A stretch of DNA of 64,000 bases, taken from contig JAAOMT010000594.1 of assembly GCA_016748015.1 (NCBI GenBank), positions 172,073 through 236,072 of the forward strand, in the 5' to 3' direction. Below, piece after piece: positions 48,309 to 62,100 of this stretch. Under the pieces are notes generated by a model. It saw only the letters and a program-made list of their open reading frames with translations, did no database searches and was not told the DNA's origin. Positions within the stretch are counted from its first letter, which is position 1, and each line of letters opens with the position of its first letter. Both the position numbers and the translations under genes were made by a program. Origin of the DNA: Geosiphon pyriformis (lineage: Eukaryota > Glomeromycota > Glomeromycetes > Archaeosporales > Geosiphonaceae).

Positions 48309-48790
48309 TTATTTTATTTTTATTTCTTTTTCTCGATTCGTTTTGGAAATAATGTTTAATCTTTCACATTCCTCCCACTGATTACCAGGAATGTTAAAGT
48401 CTGCGTTTTTTTTATTAGCGAGGACCGGATTTTTTACTTCTTTCACCAGGTTTATCTTTATCAAATTCCATAGCACACCATTTGAAAGCATATGATATGT
48501 AAACCCACTTCCTTTAATCTCTTGGCTCTTTAAAAGTCTTACCAACCATTTTGCGATACCAAGAAGGACGTATACCCTTCCAGTTTAAGCCTAACTTGTG
48601 CCAGTTTTCGACCACCATGATTTTTTTCTGCATGGTATGCTCTTTTAACTCTTTCCTAATATTGGCTCTTTTACCTCTTTCTCGGGTTTGCAACATTCAT
48701 CAATTTCTTTCGTAAAGTTCACTTGCGTTAGCTCCAATAATTAATTCTTGAGTCATCACTCCTTTGTTACATTAATTATAACAAAAGCTT
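48309..48790 (-). pseudogene. Possible decayed or spliced gene fragment, unknown
   Basis: Minus-strand ORFs 48696-48514 (KKIMVVENWHKLGLNWKGIRPSWYRKMVG) and 48545-48309, plus frames upstream at 48750-48620 (FTKEIDECCKPEKEVKEPI), have protein-like, charged composition unlike the surrounding repeats. They lie in different frames without clear introns of normal length (a GTAAGA at about 48541 has no good acceptor 60-100 bp on). Either a small gene with unusual splicing or a frameshifted relic. No domain recognised. Confidence 0.35.
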
Positions 48791-49366
48791 CCATGTCAAT
48801 GGAAACTATTTGGAAAAGAATTGATATTTTTATTCCGAGAATAAAAGCTCTTTTACCACCATCCTGAAATGCCAATGGCCAGTATAATTAAAAATTGGTT
48901 TTTTATTCATATATCTTTTGAAGTCATTCTTAACTAATTAACAAAGAATATTTTTAAAGCTTGAACCACTAACATTGTAAATTAAAAATTTTTTTCATTG
49001 AATAATTTTATTTTATTTTATTTTATTTTAAAATTTGGTATAATGAAATTTAATTATAAAAATTAAAAACTTATAAATAAATTTTATATTACCAAGGATC
49101 AAAAAAATTTTTTATATTTTACTGTGTTAGTTTTTTTTTTTCTTTTTCAACAAAACTTATGTTTTTTATTTTTCATTATTCATTATTCATTATTTAGTAT
49201 TTAGTATTTATTATTTAGTATTTATTATTTATTATTTAGTATTTATTATTTATTATTTATTATTTATTATTTATTATTTACCAAACCAAAATTTTTTAAT
49301 TATCATGGGTAAATAACAAAAAATTTTCTTTCAACCGATTAAATTCAGTCAGGTGTTATAAAATAA

Positions 49367-49400
<34 letters not shown>

Positions 49401-50237
49401 ATAATCAAAATAATAAATAAAATTACCTTTTCTTTTTAGTTCTCAAACTACCCTCTTATTTTGTTCATTTTTGTCCCAAATTTTTTGTAAATCTTTCTTG
49501 TTTTTGGTAAGGTACTGTTTACATAAATAAAAACTTTTTTTCCTCAAAATAATTGTGTGTTTGCAAAAACTATTGATTGCGTATAAGACGTTTCTCCAAT
49601 TATGTCAAAATTAAATTATTTAATAGGAATTCAATCTTGTCGAAAAACTTGATTGATTTCTTAGAACTATTCCCGCCCGAAATGTAAAGAACCATTCAAT
49701 TCAATTGTCTTGACACACAGTTGGCAAACTTGTTAATCCGAAAAAAAAAATATTTATTATTATGTAACAATTTTAATGTCATGTTAATTCTGGGTTGACG
49801 CCATATCCTAGTTATTATCCTGAAACCTCGGATACGATTTTAAGGGCGCCCTTGTAAAACTAGCACGTTTTTTTCTTCCCAAAATGGTTTGTTCCAACAA
49901 ACACTTCTTTTCCAAATCTGCCATGTATCAAAGTTAGATCTTCCAAACTTTTCCGAATATATTTATTAGTTTCTCAAGTCAAAAACTAATTTGGGAACTT
50001 TGCTGGTTTACATCCTACTATGCATAGCGTTTGATGCATCCCAGAGAACCAAAATTTAGTAAGCCTAGTGCAAAAAATTTTGTGCCTTATTTTTCAATGT
50101 AAAATGTTTCGCTAATGAAAAAAAGGAAATCCTGGTGTCAAAAAAGAACTCAGAGATCATCTGGAGCTAATCATTTAACACTTTAAACCTCATTAATTAA
50201 AAATTTCGACAAAGTAAATTAGTTATTCAGATGAACT
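48791..50237. other. Intergenic, no gene; heptamer/tetramer repeat
   Basis: 49165-49281 is a repeat of TATTTAT/TATTTAG/CATTATT units; 49366-49393 is a T run. 49780-50230 has more balanced composition but no convincing ORF. It lies downstream of the stomatin-like gene, whose 3' UTR probably occupies its right end. Confidence 0.5.
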
Positions 50238-52136
50238 TTATTTTGAGGTATCACTGGTGCTTGAAGTTGAGGGCTCCATATTCGAATTCTGGTGATTCCT
50301 CACATTTTGATAAATGCTTAAAGCCTTATTAATAAAAAAAAAGAATATTTGAATAAAGATCCCAAGGTAAATTAATGTGTCGATCAGTATATAAACAAGT
50401 AAATTTTCTGATTGGAACGTAAATAAAATGGAGTAATTTATACCTGAGCAATCATTGATCCAGCATCACTCGTTGAAGCAGGCACAATAATAGAGGTTCC
50501 TTGCTTCGCAAGTTGACCAAAAGCGTCTACATATTTCTCGGCAATTGTAAGACTAACAGCATCTATGCCACTAGAACTTTGACTTATTGACTCAGCGATA
50601 CGGCGGATTCCTTGAGCGGTGGCTGAAGCGCGTAAAATTATGGCTTGAGCCTCACCTATAAGCCAGATCAGGGATTTCTCAAAATCATCAAAAATTTCAA
50701 GGAAAATCTCAAGTTATGGCTTATTGAATAATTAAATACCTGAGGCTCTATTTACTTGTTCAGACTTCACGGCTTCTGAAGCTAGAATAACAGACTGTTT
50801 TGAACCTTCGGCTACATTGATAGCAGCTTGACGTTGACCTGTTAAGTAGAAATGCTCGAAATTAATGATTGATCTGGGAGCTTCAAATAAATTTTCAATT
50901 CTCAATGAAATCACCTTCAGATTCGAGAATAGAGGCTCTTTTTGATCTTTCCGCAGATACTTGTTGGTGCATAGATTCTACCACCTTCGCGGGCGGATGG
51001 ATATCCCCTTTTAAAAGAAAATTAATCAGTCGACTTGCTAACCTTCAGACCTCCAACACTTAATTATTATATACAAACGGATTTCATATCGTAAGCATCG
51101 TATTCCCCAAGCTTCTGCAGCACTATTAATCGCTTCAACAATATTAGCATTCAAAAGTGCACGCTCTGCCAATGTTCTATCTAATGTCATCTGACCAATC
51201 TCCGCACGCATGGTTGTCTGCGCAAGTTGAGCAACAGCATACTCGGCATCCTCGACCCCGTATGATGCCTTAAATAAAATCAGAATATCCGAACGTGGAT
51301 GAAAAATCCTATTTCGGAAAATTTCCCACAGCTAAAGCTTAGTGAATACCTTATATGGGTCAACAACTTTTATGTACAATACACCATCCAATTCCAGAGT
51401 CACATTATCTGTCAACAAAATCAGAATCAATAAGTTAATAAAGAAAATAAAATATCCAAGAATTGGATTATCCAACGGGTTTTAAGTGTTTTTATCAGAT
51501 TTAAACCTTGAGTGATGGCACTTTGTGCTGGTATATTCAAGCAAATTTCTTTCAAACTTTTTACGTATCTAATTCGATCAACAATCGGTATCACAATAGC
51601 GAGACCTGGCTGTAATAAACGGTGAAACTAGGAGGAAAATCTGCCATTTGAATTTGATTCTCTTTTAGATATTGAATTCCTCATTGATAGTGAGAAAATT
51701 CACCTTTCCAAAACGTTCTACGATCCATGCTTCTTGTTGTGGAACAAAGTTGATGATCTAATTTTAAAAAATTTAAAATTAAAATCAAATTTTGACTTAT
51801 AACCCTAAACATAGAGATAGAGGACCGCAGTATTACAGTGTTCCGTGGTAGCTTTTTTTGTGAGCGGAATTCATTAAGCGAGTATTCGTCACCTGGGTTG
51901 CCGTAAGTCGCAGCATATTGTGTGAACGCGACCCGGGGTGAAGTAAAAAATAAGCGATAACTAACCTTAAGGTTGGTGAGAAAAAAATGTTAGAAAGAAA
52001 GGCAAGCGGGAAAAACTCGTGACATAAAGTTTACTCTGTTAAATCTTGAATATCCGTGTGAAAATAAAGAGGGTTTTGAAGATTTAAGGATGGGGTTTGC
52101 TGTTAAAAAGCGTATTGTCTGTCTTGTTGCTGCCAT
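50238..52136 (-). CDS. STOML2: Stomatin-like protein 2, mitochondrial (SPFH/Band 7)
   Basis: SPFH scaffold protein of the mitochondrial inner membrane that organises cardiolipin-rich domains and proteases. Ten exons in frame: 52136-52035, 51965-51837, 51757-51704, 51627-51507, 51408-51350, 51268-51079, 51007-50915, 50838-50740, 50655-50444 and 50324-50238, giving 381 residues, about the family size (human 356). The first ~60 residues are basic and hydroxylated ([11 protein letters not shown]...), a likely presequence, with no stomatin-type hairpin. Then [32 protein letters not shown] begins the Band 7 domain (written here as known family wording: VPQQEAW, FGKFHR, LQPGL). Next come [19 protein letters not shown]-type [24 protein letters not shown] and the C-terminal coiled coil ([19 protein letters not shown]). 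Intron donors include GTTTGT and GTTTAA. Confidence 0.9.
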
Positions 52137-52404
52137 TTTTTAGCTGGGACGCACTTAATTACAGATCAGTGGCGCGAATTCAATTTTTTCTGAACTGCTC
52201 CATTTCCTTGACGTCATGACAAATTGATTTTCGTGATTGCAAAAAAATTTTTTTCAATAAATCGAGGTCAGATGAAAGTTAACTTTGGGTCATTCCCAAT
52301 ATTCAATTATACAGTTCGGTTACATTAGGTTAAAAAATAAGTATGATCTAATCTCTCTAAATAGTATTAATGATTAAATTTAACTATACTGCAACAAGAT
52401 TTTC

Positions 52405-54292
52405 TTATGGTATAAAGCTTTCCTCGACAAAATGTTTAATAACTTGTTTCCCCGCTTGAAACCTTGAATTTCTTACAACGACAGCAGCGTGCGCGTTTAT
52501 CGAATCGATATAGACTGTATATTTTTCAAATTGCAATTTGTTGAGATTTTCGCATGCTTTAAGTTGTGATTCCATAAATTGAAGTCTTGGGAAATCAGGG
52601 GAAACCGAGAAAAGTGGGATTTGGGCATCGTTGTTTGAGGTGGCAAAAGTTTCGGTTGCTTGGGATTGGTCTTCCGATAATGATAAGATATTTTTGATAT
52701 TTACCAGAGTTTCAATACCTCCTTCTTCTAAATCTGAAGCTGCTATTTCTAATGCGGATAATGTTCTGTTTTCATTGTTTTCATTGTTTCCTTTTTTGGC
52801 ACGATTTTCGATGATTTTGTATACTCTTCGTCGTGATATGATTCCCTGGACTGAAATTGTGCTAAGTATTACAACAAGCCAAATTGGAATAACCAAAGCT
52901 ATTAAAGAGTATACTGTTAAGTTTTTTGTGACATCAAAAACTTTTGTAATGAATGCCTCGTTTTCCTGTTCATCCTTTTTAGATATTGATTCCACAATAG
53001 AATTGAACTTGGAATTTTTTGTACTAAAAAATAGACCCAGGAAATTGGTTAGAAATGTAAAAATGAAAGTTTTATAATGACAGAATTCGAAATGATCTTA
53101 CAGAGATAATTCATTGAATTTTAGAAAGGGATCTACTTCGGATATCGAAGCAGTCCAAAACGGGACAGTTCTATCATTCTTCGCATTAGCGTATAATTTC
53201 CTATATTTAAATAATTCAAGAGCCTTGAAGAATATCTGCTCTAAAATTTTAGAAGATATAAGTCATTTTTAAACATATGATGGATGGTTCGTATTTTAAA
53301 TCATTGTAGTAAGTTCTATCACATACCAGGATCAGACAAGACGGTGAGTATTGGAAGGTCATTTTCATATTTGTCATTCCATTGTAATTGCTCCCCTTAA
53401 ATACGAAGAGAACATTATATCTTAAAAATAAGCTTTCAAAGTTTAATAACTAAAAGAGTCAATTTACATACCAGTTTTTGATAGGATCCGTGATGAAGTC
53501 CAATTGAAAATTTTACTTGTTGTCTTTTGGGGTTCTAGTTGAATTCCCAAATGTGGGGTGACAAAAGTTGTGAAAAGCTTAAAAAGGAAATATAAAGTCA
53601 ATAAATGCAAAATGGTTATATTCAGGTGATAATTACGAGAAAATCCAAAGCTATTAAACTATTAAGCTATTAATTACCCATGGTTGAATTTCTTTGAAAA
53701 ATCCTTCTTGGTGAAGTATACCGATTGCGTACCGTGAAATGAGTCCACCAAGTGAATATCCAATAATCGAAAACTTTATGATTTTCCTGCCGTCTTCCTT
53801 TAAATTATTGATTTCTTCATTTATCTAAAAATTCATTCACATAAATGTTAATTAGATCAGAAAACATTTAAACGAAGATTTAAGAATAAAAACGAAAAGG
53901 GTGAAATATGCTATTTCGAAAAACTGTGATTTCTTACCTCCTCAATCAATCGGTCCCCACAGATATCGATGCCATCATAAGTATAAGTCGTGGTATTGTT
54001 CTTGGAATTTAACTAACCAAATCAAGAAGATAACTCTATTAGAAAAACCCGGAAAGGCTCTGCTAGATGATATTTGAAAGGAAAAAACCTTACTATGTGT
54101 ATTTTTTCGCCATGTTTTTCGTTTAATTGAGTTACGAGGTATTTTAGGTGTCCAGGATTCCCCCATAAACTATGAAACGAGGTTTTGATAACATTAATCA
54201 AACGAATTTTGAGCACCAGCCAAAAAACTCTTGAAAACTTACCCATGAAGACATACAACAAGATGAACGTCTGTAGTTTTGCCTGTGGCCAT
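52405..54292 (-). CDS. Putative lipase/serine esterase, DUF676 (Lpl1/Rog1-like)
   Basis: Alpha/beta hydrolase of the family that includes yeast Lpl1 (lipid-droplet phospholipase) and Rog1. Eight exons in frame: 54292-54243, 54169-54094, 54012-53938, 53824-53678, 53577-53472, 53395-53327, 53240-53102 and 53023-52405, giving 426 residues. Motifs: VVCLHGLWGNPGHL (oxyanion region), TYDGIDICGDRL, nucleophile GYSLGG (Ser about 91), FVTPHLG, a candidate Asp in YANAKNDRTVPFW (about 197) and His in NAHAAVVVR (about 399). A hydrophobic segment at about 256-280 (SLIALVIPIWLVVILSTI) suggests membrane attachment. Start: MATGKTTDVHL at 54292 is preferred because the family begins close to the HGLWGN strand; the same frame is open to 54481, so a longer N-terminus is possible. 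It lies 279 bp from the carboxypeptidase gene, same strand. Confidence 0.85.
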
Positions 54293-54571
54293 AATTTTTC
54301 TAGTTTGAGCAAATAGTCGATTCAATAAATATTTAAATATTAAACTCTTGATAGTTTGCTGACTAATATTTTGAAGGAAGCGTACCAAATCGGCCCAGAA
54401 ATATCCCGCGGTTAATTTATTGATAGCACAATGACGACTATTGATTGCTATAGTTTGATTACTAAGCATGCACAAAAACAACTTTAATTAAACTTTTAAG
54501 GTTCAATCTGAGTTCGAACTTTTCTATTTTAAATTCATCTAAAATACAAAAAGTAAATTTAAAAAGGAATT

Positions 54572-56761
54572 CTAAATTTCTCGTTTTTGAACCCATCGGT
54601 TGAAGAAGTCTAAACTTGCGTTTGGTTGATCATATGGTGTCATGTGACCTGCTTCATAAATCTGTATGAAAGTGAATCCTTGGTGGGACTTCACTTTACC
54701 GGCAAGTACTTCACCACCATCCTCAATTATCCAATCTTTGTTCTCGGCAGAGTTGAAACCGGCTTTACCAGGCCACTCTAATTGATTAGCCCATGCGAGA
54801 TTTCCTTAAAGTAGTTAAAAATTAAATCTTCGATCAGACCATTGTCAACGTAAACAAAAATTCCGGATAATTAACTCTTATACGTCACATACCAAACCAA
54901 TTACAAATGAAGTCGGCATCTCCGGCATAAATAAGGACCCGAACCTTATTGGCCAAAAGTGGTGGAATTGATAAATGGAAAGGACGCATCCTATAGAGAA
55001 ATGGTATTGCTTTAATTAACATTCCTTTCGATTATTAAAGTAAACTAAAGCCAAAGAAGACATACCAATCTCCTGCCATTTGGAACCTGGAATAGATTGA
55101 GGTTATTGAAAAAAAAACCAATTAGTTATTAGTTCCTTATCGGCGGAAATATAATGTTTCTTACCTAAAATTCACTTCCATATTACAACTCTTATACCCA
55201 TTAACCTCAGCACCAAGTTCAGCCATAATAGCTGGTTTATTCAAATAGTTTTCGATAGCAGACAAAATTGGATAACATAAATTATTGCCTTCACATTTCT
55301 TTCTAACATCGTAAGGATTCTGACCAGAAGCTTGATAGGGCTGAATCAATTCTTTATTACAATACACGGAAGCCGGCAGACAATTGAAAACATTTTGAGA
55401 TTTATAGCAATTATTGATCAGGCGAGCACATGTAGGATAGGCTTGTCTCATTTTGTCGCAAGTAGCTTCATCCAATATTGGTCCATAGGTAGAATTACAA
55501 GCCATATTAGGATAGTATTCATATTGCACTAAAGGATCAACAAGCCCATTTCCAATTAAAATAGAATCGAGATTAATGTGCTTAAGTTGTTTCGGTTTAG
55601 TGGATTGAATCCATGCAGATTTTCCTTCATTGTTATTGTTAATTTCAGCAGCAATAGCAGGAATGTAATGCCCAGCATATGATTCCCCGGCGATATGAAA
55701 ATCTAGTTTTGCATATTCTGGGAATTGGTTGAAGAAAATCTGAAGAAAGGCATAGACATCTTTGGATGCGGCAAGAGTGTTTGAAACTCCACTACCATAA
55801 GAATATCCCACATTCATAGGCTAACAAAAATTCAAAAAAATATATTTAATTTGAAATCATTAAATTGAAGAGTTTTTGAAGAGAAAAAAGTACCTGATCC
55901 AAAAAGATTATAGTTGCATTATTATTCCATGAAGATGGATTAATCACAGTATCGCTGCCTTCAGAATTCACCGTACAAGGTCCTAGTTCAAAGAAAAGGC
56001 CGGTCAAGGAGCTGCAGCCTGGACCACCATTGAGCTAGGGATTTTGAAATCCAAAAAGAGGATCAGAATAACTACGTGAATTTTATTAATCGGAATCTAA
56101 GAGGTAATACTTACCCAAAGGACGATGGGATCATTAATTGGATCATTGCGCGATTCAAAGAACCAAAAGAAGAAATGTTTTTTCTCGTCAACGTTAAAAT
56201 AACCAGAATACTAAATGGGTAATTTTGTAAATATATTAGTAATTAGGAGCACATGATAAATTTGTTCACATGAATGCATATTTGAGAAAGCGCAGGAGAT
56301 TATATAAAGCCTTAGAAATTCACCTGTTTGACAGATGGATCACATAGTTTAGGTTCCTTTAACTTAATATTATAGCCAGGGAAATCACTGTGCGTCAAAA
56401 TCTGAGCCCAAGGTTTGTTGCCACTTTTCTTTGGGTTCAATCGATCTTTTATGTCTTTCACACCTTCCTCAACATGGTGACCCACGATATGAAAGATATC
56501 TTCTAAAGTACTTTTAGCATCCTCAAATCCTTTTTCAACTTCTTTGACTCCATTTTTTATTTCAGCCCACTTCCCTGAGCCTTGGACATCTAAGTTTTCC
56601 AACCAACTTAGACTAGTGTATTTCGTTTCTTCCCCATCAGTAAATGACAACTCTTCGTAGTTAACTAATTGGGCAGGAATTGTAAGGAGGAAGAAGCAAA
56701 CAATGGTAAAAACTGTTAAAACTGCTAACGGCCACTGAACCCTAGATTGACGCGAAATCAT
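54572..56761 (-). CDS. Carboxypeptidase Y-type serine carboxypeptidase (peptidase S10)
   Basis: Vacuolar/lysosomal exopeptidase removing C-terminal residues. Seven exons in frame: 56761-56324, 56210-56115, 56034-55894, 55820-55165, 55086-55066, 54990-54893 and 54804-54572, giving 560 residues (yeast CPY precursor 532). The N-terminus is a signal peptide or anchor ([20 protein letters not shown]), then a ~110-residue charged pro-region. The mature-type domain starts near [20 protein letters not shown]. Catalytic set visible: LNGGPGCSS, Ser about 272 in GESYAG, Asp about 477 in [10 protein letters not shown] and His about 537 in [10 protein letters not shown], all intact. Cys-rich lid region ([18 protein letters not shown]) with several Asn glycosylation sites. 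The 21-bp exon 5 is very small but required for frame and for the conserved QMAGDWM segment. Confidence 0.92.
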
Positions 56762-57000
56762 GATATTATTTAATAGCGCCCTTTCGGTGATTTTCCTTTA
56801 TATCTTTAATAGTAGTAAAGAACTAGAGTGGGAAGGCGCAAAAAATGGGACTTGGGAAAAGCTTCACATTATTATGTATTTGCCTGTGGATACGCCCTTG
56901 TGATCAAAGTTCTATTCCGAAACTTAAAATTGGATATACGTCACCTATTAACGCAAGTGAACAAAATAAAATTATTTTTATTATTATGCTTTAAAAGTAT
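56762..57000. promoter_or_regulatory. Upstream region of the carboxypeptidase gene
   Basis: About 240 bp of mixed composition between the carboxypeptidase start and AT-rich transposon DNA. No specific element recognised; it should contain the promoter of the minus-strand gene. Confidence 0.4.
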
Positions 57001-58930
57001 AGCCTAAAAGTTATAACATATACATGTTCAAACATAGATGTGAATTGTGCTTTTTACGCCACTCAAGCCGATAAAGATTATTTTGCATTTAAGACTATAT
57101 ACACTTGTCCAAAATTACTTCAATATTACCAACATTACTTGTTATATTTTAAGAAAAGACTTATTGCAATTATTAAAATACTAACCATGTTATTTAAACA
57201 TTTTATTGCAATAAACCAATATTTAAATGATTTTGTAATTTAATTAAATGTATTATTAACAATATTTAATTTTGTTTTTACAATTTGTTTATTAATTATA
57301 TAATTTATTTTACTTAACAGTTGTTTTAAAAAATTGGTTATTATTATTTAATAAAATTAATTCATAATTAATATTATAAATTAGTTAATTATATAATTAA
57401 TATAATAATTAACAAAAATAATACACATTTATATTTAATATATTTAAAATTAATTACAGTTAATTAATTACTTATATTATAAATATTTAAAGAATAAGTT
57501 TTATTTTTATTTTTATTTTTATTTTTATTTTTATTTTTAACTGATTAAAGTAAACGAATAATTAAATTAAAAATACATTTAATTCAAAAGTTTTAAAAAA
57601 ATAAAATAGGTTTTAATATTTATATTAAAATTTATCTTAACAATTAAAAAAAAACTAAATTTATTAAAAATTAATTTTTTTAATTCTATTAAATTAAACA
57701 AATTTTACAATTTTAATTTTAATAACTTCAATTTAAATTTATGTATATATTTTATGGATAATAATATTAAAAAAATTAAAATTATATGACATTAAAAAAA
57801 CAGCAGTTTTAATATAAAATATTAAATTAATAAATTAATATACATAAATATTAATTATTATAAAAAACTTAAAAAAAGGCTTTAATAACTTATAATTAAA
57901 AAAAAACCCCTCCCATTATTTTGTTGTTGCTTTTAATAATTAAAAAATATTTTTTTAATTTTACATATAAATTTTTTAACTATAAATTAATAATTAAACT
58001 ACTATTTTTTTTAAATTTTTTAATTAAATAAGATTTTTTATTATTTATTTTAATTATAAACAGTAATTATTAACTTAGATTATGTGTTTTTAATATGTAA
58101 TTAGTTATTTAGATTTTAATTAAAGCAATATTATACAAAATTAATCATATTTATATTATTTTTATATTTATTACTAAATTTTTAACACAATAATTTACAT
58201 AAAAAAAATATTCAATTTCTTTTGTTTTTTAAAATAATTAAACAAATCAATCAAAAATATATTAATTATTAATATTATAATGTTTTTTATATTAATACTT
58301 TAAGTTATAATTATGTTTATTTAATTATTAAAAAATATTTATTTATTTTTAAGAATTTATGTTTAATTATAAATAATTTAATAATATTTACTATTTTTGT
58401 AATAATTATTTTGTTATTATTATAAATTTTACATATTTTTTTATATTAATTCTTTAATATAAATTTTTTAATCAAAATTATGTAAAATTAAGTTTTTATT
58501 ATTGATTTTTTAATATATTTAAAAATAAAATATTGATCAAATACTTTAAAATATTTAATTTTTAAATATTAATCTTAAAATTTCAAATTAAAAAGCTTTA
58601 TACTTAATAATATTATTTATTTTTATTTAATATTTAATAAATATTTAAATATATAATTAAATATTTTGTTATTTTTATATTTAATAAAAATTATATTGAA
58701 ATAATTAATATTATAAATTTTTTTTATCTTATTACTTAAATGTTTTTTTTTAAATTTTTTATAATATAAATATATAATTTAATAAACTTTGTATTTGTTA
58801 TATTAATATTAAATATAAATTTAAATATATTATTATGATTTTTTTCAATTTATATTATATATATAATTTATATTTAAAAAATTTTTAATATATTTTAAAT
58901 TTTATTTGTTATAATTAATTTTATTTTATT
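57001..58930. other. AT-rich block without genes
   Basis: Nearly pure A/T sequence, with (TTTTTA)n at 57501-57539. The small ORF at 57040-57243 lies in the transition and shows no motif. No RNA gene seen. Confidence 0.65.
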
Positions 58931-58934
58931 TTAT

Positions 58935-59060
58935 TATTTAATGAATAAAATCTAAATATTATTTAACATAATATATTAAACTAAATAATCTAAACTAAAC
59001 ACAAATTATGTATTTTCTATATTTAATTTTATTATATATATATTAAATAAAATATATAAT
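58935..59060 (-). repeat. LINE 3' tail relic, in tandem with the next LINE
   Basis: On the plus strand the series AATAAAATCTAAATATTATTTAAC, TATTAAACTAAATAATCTAAAC and ACAAATTATGTATTTTCTA repeats the start of the LINE 3' end at 59155-59225 and 4155-4225. It lacks the coding part and directly precedes a second tail 200 bp on. (Strings given piecewise.). Confidence 0.5.
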
Positions 59061-59149
59061 ATTATTAAAATAACTTATTATTTTTATATTTTAAATACTT
59101 ATTTTAAATATTATATAATAATCTGAATTTTTTTTTATATTTAATAAGT

Positions 59150-62100
59150 AAGATTCAAATATTATTTAGTACAATACATTAAACTAAATAATTTAAACTA
59201 AATGTAAATTATGTATTTAGATATATATAACCAGCCATTCAAATCAGTCTAAATAATATTATGTATCTATATATACAAAAATTGTGTTTTTAATATTTGA
59301 AAAAAATAAACACAACTTGTATATACTAAAACAAATCTTAAAAACTTTTGTAATTTTAAGCATTTTGATTATACTATTAAATAATACAAATAACAGCTTA
59401 ATAACAATCATAAAAATATTATTATTATATAGAACAAAATTTTTTTTTTTATAAAAGTCTAATACTTAAAACAAATAAGTTAAATATTATTTTTATAAAC
59501 CAAACCAAAGTTATGCACAAAGTTTACAATTTTTTTATTAACAATTTTAGTATTTTTAAAAATTAAAAAACTTTTAAAACTAATTTTTATAAACAAATTT
59601 TTTATATAAAGTTAAATATAGTAAATTATTAAAATAGTACAAAACAAACTACTATAAAACACATAAAAAAAACCTGAACAAACCAAAATCTGTTTCCCAA
59701 ATAACTGTATAAGTATTTAGTAATCTTTAATAAGACTTATTATTTGATCTACAAAAAAAACATAATCTAAAAACTTAATGTTTTTATAGAATAAACATAA
59801 AATACTATGATAATACTTATTGTATAAATGCTTTTAAACTGTTACAAGTAATTTGTAATATAAAATTTTCATAAAATAAAAATACACACTAGCTATAACC
59901 TTAATTATAAACTTTGCCAATATATAAAAATTAAGATGTTATATTAACAATATTTAATTTAGTCCATATTTTTAATTAAATTAGTATTTAGAACATAAAC
60001 ATTAGATCTGATTTTTTAATAGACATAGTGAATTGTCTAAAAAACATTGTAAACAAAATGTCTTATATTTTTAAAAATAACTATACTATCTGCTTTAAAA
60101 AAATTTTTTTATATATAAATTAGAAACATCATATCCAAATATAAAATTATATTAACCAAAGCATTAGTTAATCCATTATTTAATATATTTGAATAGTTCT
60201 TAATTTTGTACTAATTAATACTTAACTTTCTATTCTTAATAATATTTACAATATGACAATATTTGATTCAACAACAATTATAAAAGTATAACAAGACCAG
60301 AGCAAATTCTGGATTATATATATTTAGAGTTATTTAATTGTTAGAAAACATATTAATTATATATAAACAAAAAACATACTTCAAGACAAGCATTATAGTT
60401 TACAATTCAGCCATAGTAAAAAAAATCAACTCAAATATCTTAAAACTTAAACTCAAACCAAAGTTATTAAAAAATATTATCACACCAGCTTTTATTATAA
60501 AAGTACTTAAATTATTAAAAAAAATATTAGTGTAAACAAAAAAACAGATTATATTAGTACTCAAAAACTGTTTACAAACTAAATTAAAATTATATAAACC
60601 AAAAACATCCAAAAATTAAAAACTGACAGCTAGAAAAAAACTAAAAAACAAAAAACTGTATTATTCAAAAACTTAACAACAGAATAGAACCAGATTGGAA
60701 CAAAGTTCTAAAAATTTAGTCTTTTTTAATATTTAAAAGTTTTTTAAATAAAAATAAAACTTTTTTTATTACACAATTGTTTGATAAAAGCAATACCAAA
60801 TTATTTAAGTGAATAAAACATTTTAAAGAAAACAAATTTATTTAAGACAGTTAATATTAGAGTTTTTTCCTAAAATCGAAATATTAATTACAAAAAATCA
60901 ACTAAAGGCAGATTATAATCATAAAAAACACAAACTACACCAGCCAAAAAATTGTTTAATAAGCAAATCTTTAAACAAACCAGATAATACAAAAAATAAT
61001 AAGAAAATTAACTTAAAACTTGTAAGTTAAGAGACTTATAAGTAAAAAAATAGTTCAAAATATTATATATATTAGAAAAACCCAACACAAAAACTAACTT
61101 GCTTTAAGCTTGTATTTGTTTAAAAGTTTTTAAGCCATATAAAAAAGAATAATAAATCGTATTATTTGAAAAGTCTAAAGATAAATAAGACTTAGATTTT
61201 AAGTTTTTATGAATTATAGTGTCTTATTTATTATACATTTTATTAAAGACAAAACTAAATAAAATTTTATAGTTAATAATTAGATAAAATACTACCAAAA
61301 CCAAATACAAAAATTGTTTATTAGAAATACTTTTTTTTAAAACTTTACCAATAAAAAATTTAATGTTTAAGTAAACTCTTATTAAACTAAACTTAAACAA
61401 ACTTTCTATTAAAAAAAAATACCCAAATATTTGTAAAATTTTTCTTATTTAATCATTAATTGATAAAAAAAATTTTTTTACTTTATAGTTAATTAGAATA
61501 GTTACAATTTTATTATTATTAATTAAAATATTATTGATTTAAAAAAATCCACTTACAATATTCAAAATATACTAAGTTGTTGTTTTATTTAAATAGTATT
61601 ATCAACAAATACACTAGCAGCAAAAAAAAATGTAAAACCAGTTTTGTTTTTTATATTTATTTTAGCTATAAACTTAAAATTAATTCTATATTCATATATA
61701 CTTTTTTGTTTTTTGTTTTTATATAGAAAAAAATTATAGAAAATACATCAGAGAAAAAAAAAACCACTTTATCTTAATTTAATCTATCATGTACTTAATA
61801 TTTGTCTGTTAAACCAAAGTTAATCAATTTAATTAACATAATTATTATAAATACTGCCAAAAAATTTAATATTTCTTAATCCAAATTAAATTGTTTTTTA
61901 AATATATTCAACTTACTAGATTATATGCATTTTACATATTTTGTAATATTAATCAAAGTTCTTAATTTTTTTCCAAAATGTTTTTTATCACTAAATTAAT
62001 AGCAAAAATTGGAAATTGTATAATTGTTTTTTTTAAAACCAAGAAATTATTATCTTAAAGCATTTTATATTTGCTGTAAACCGAAAAAATTTTATCTAAC

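Noticed and set aside
54293-54481. Longer N-terminus of the DUF676 lipase (ATG at 54481)
   Set aside because: Family members begin near the HGLWGN strand; the extension is hydrophobic/basic without motif. Kept as a possibility only.
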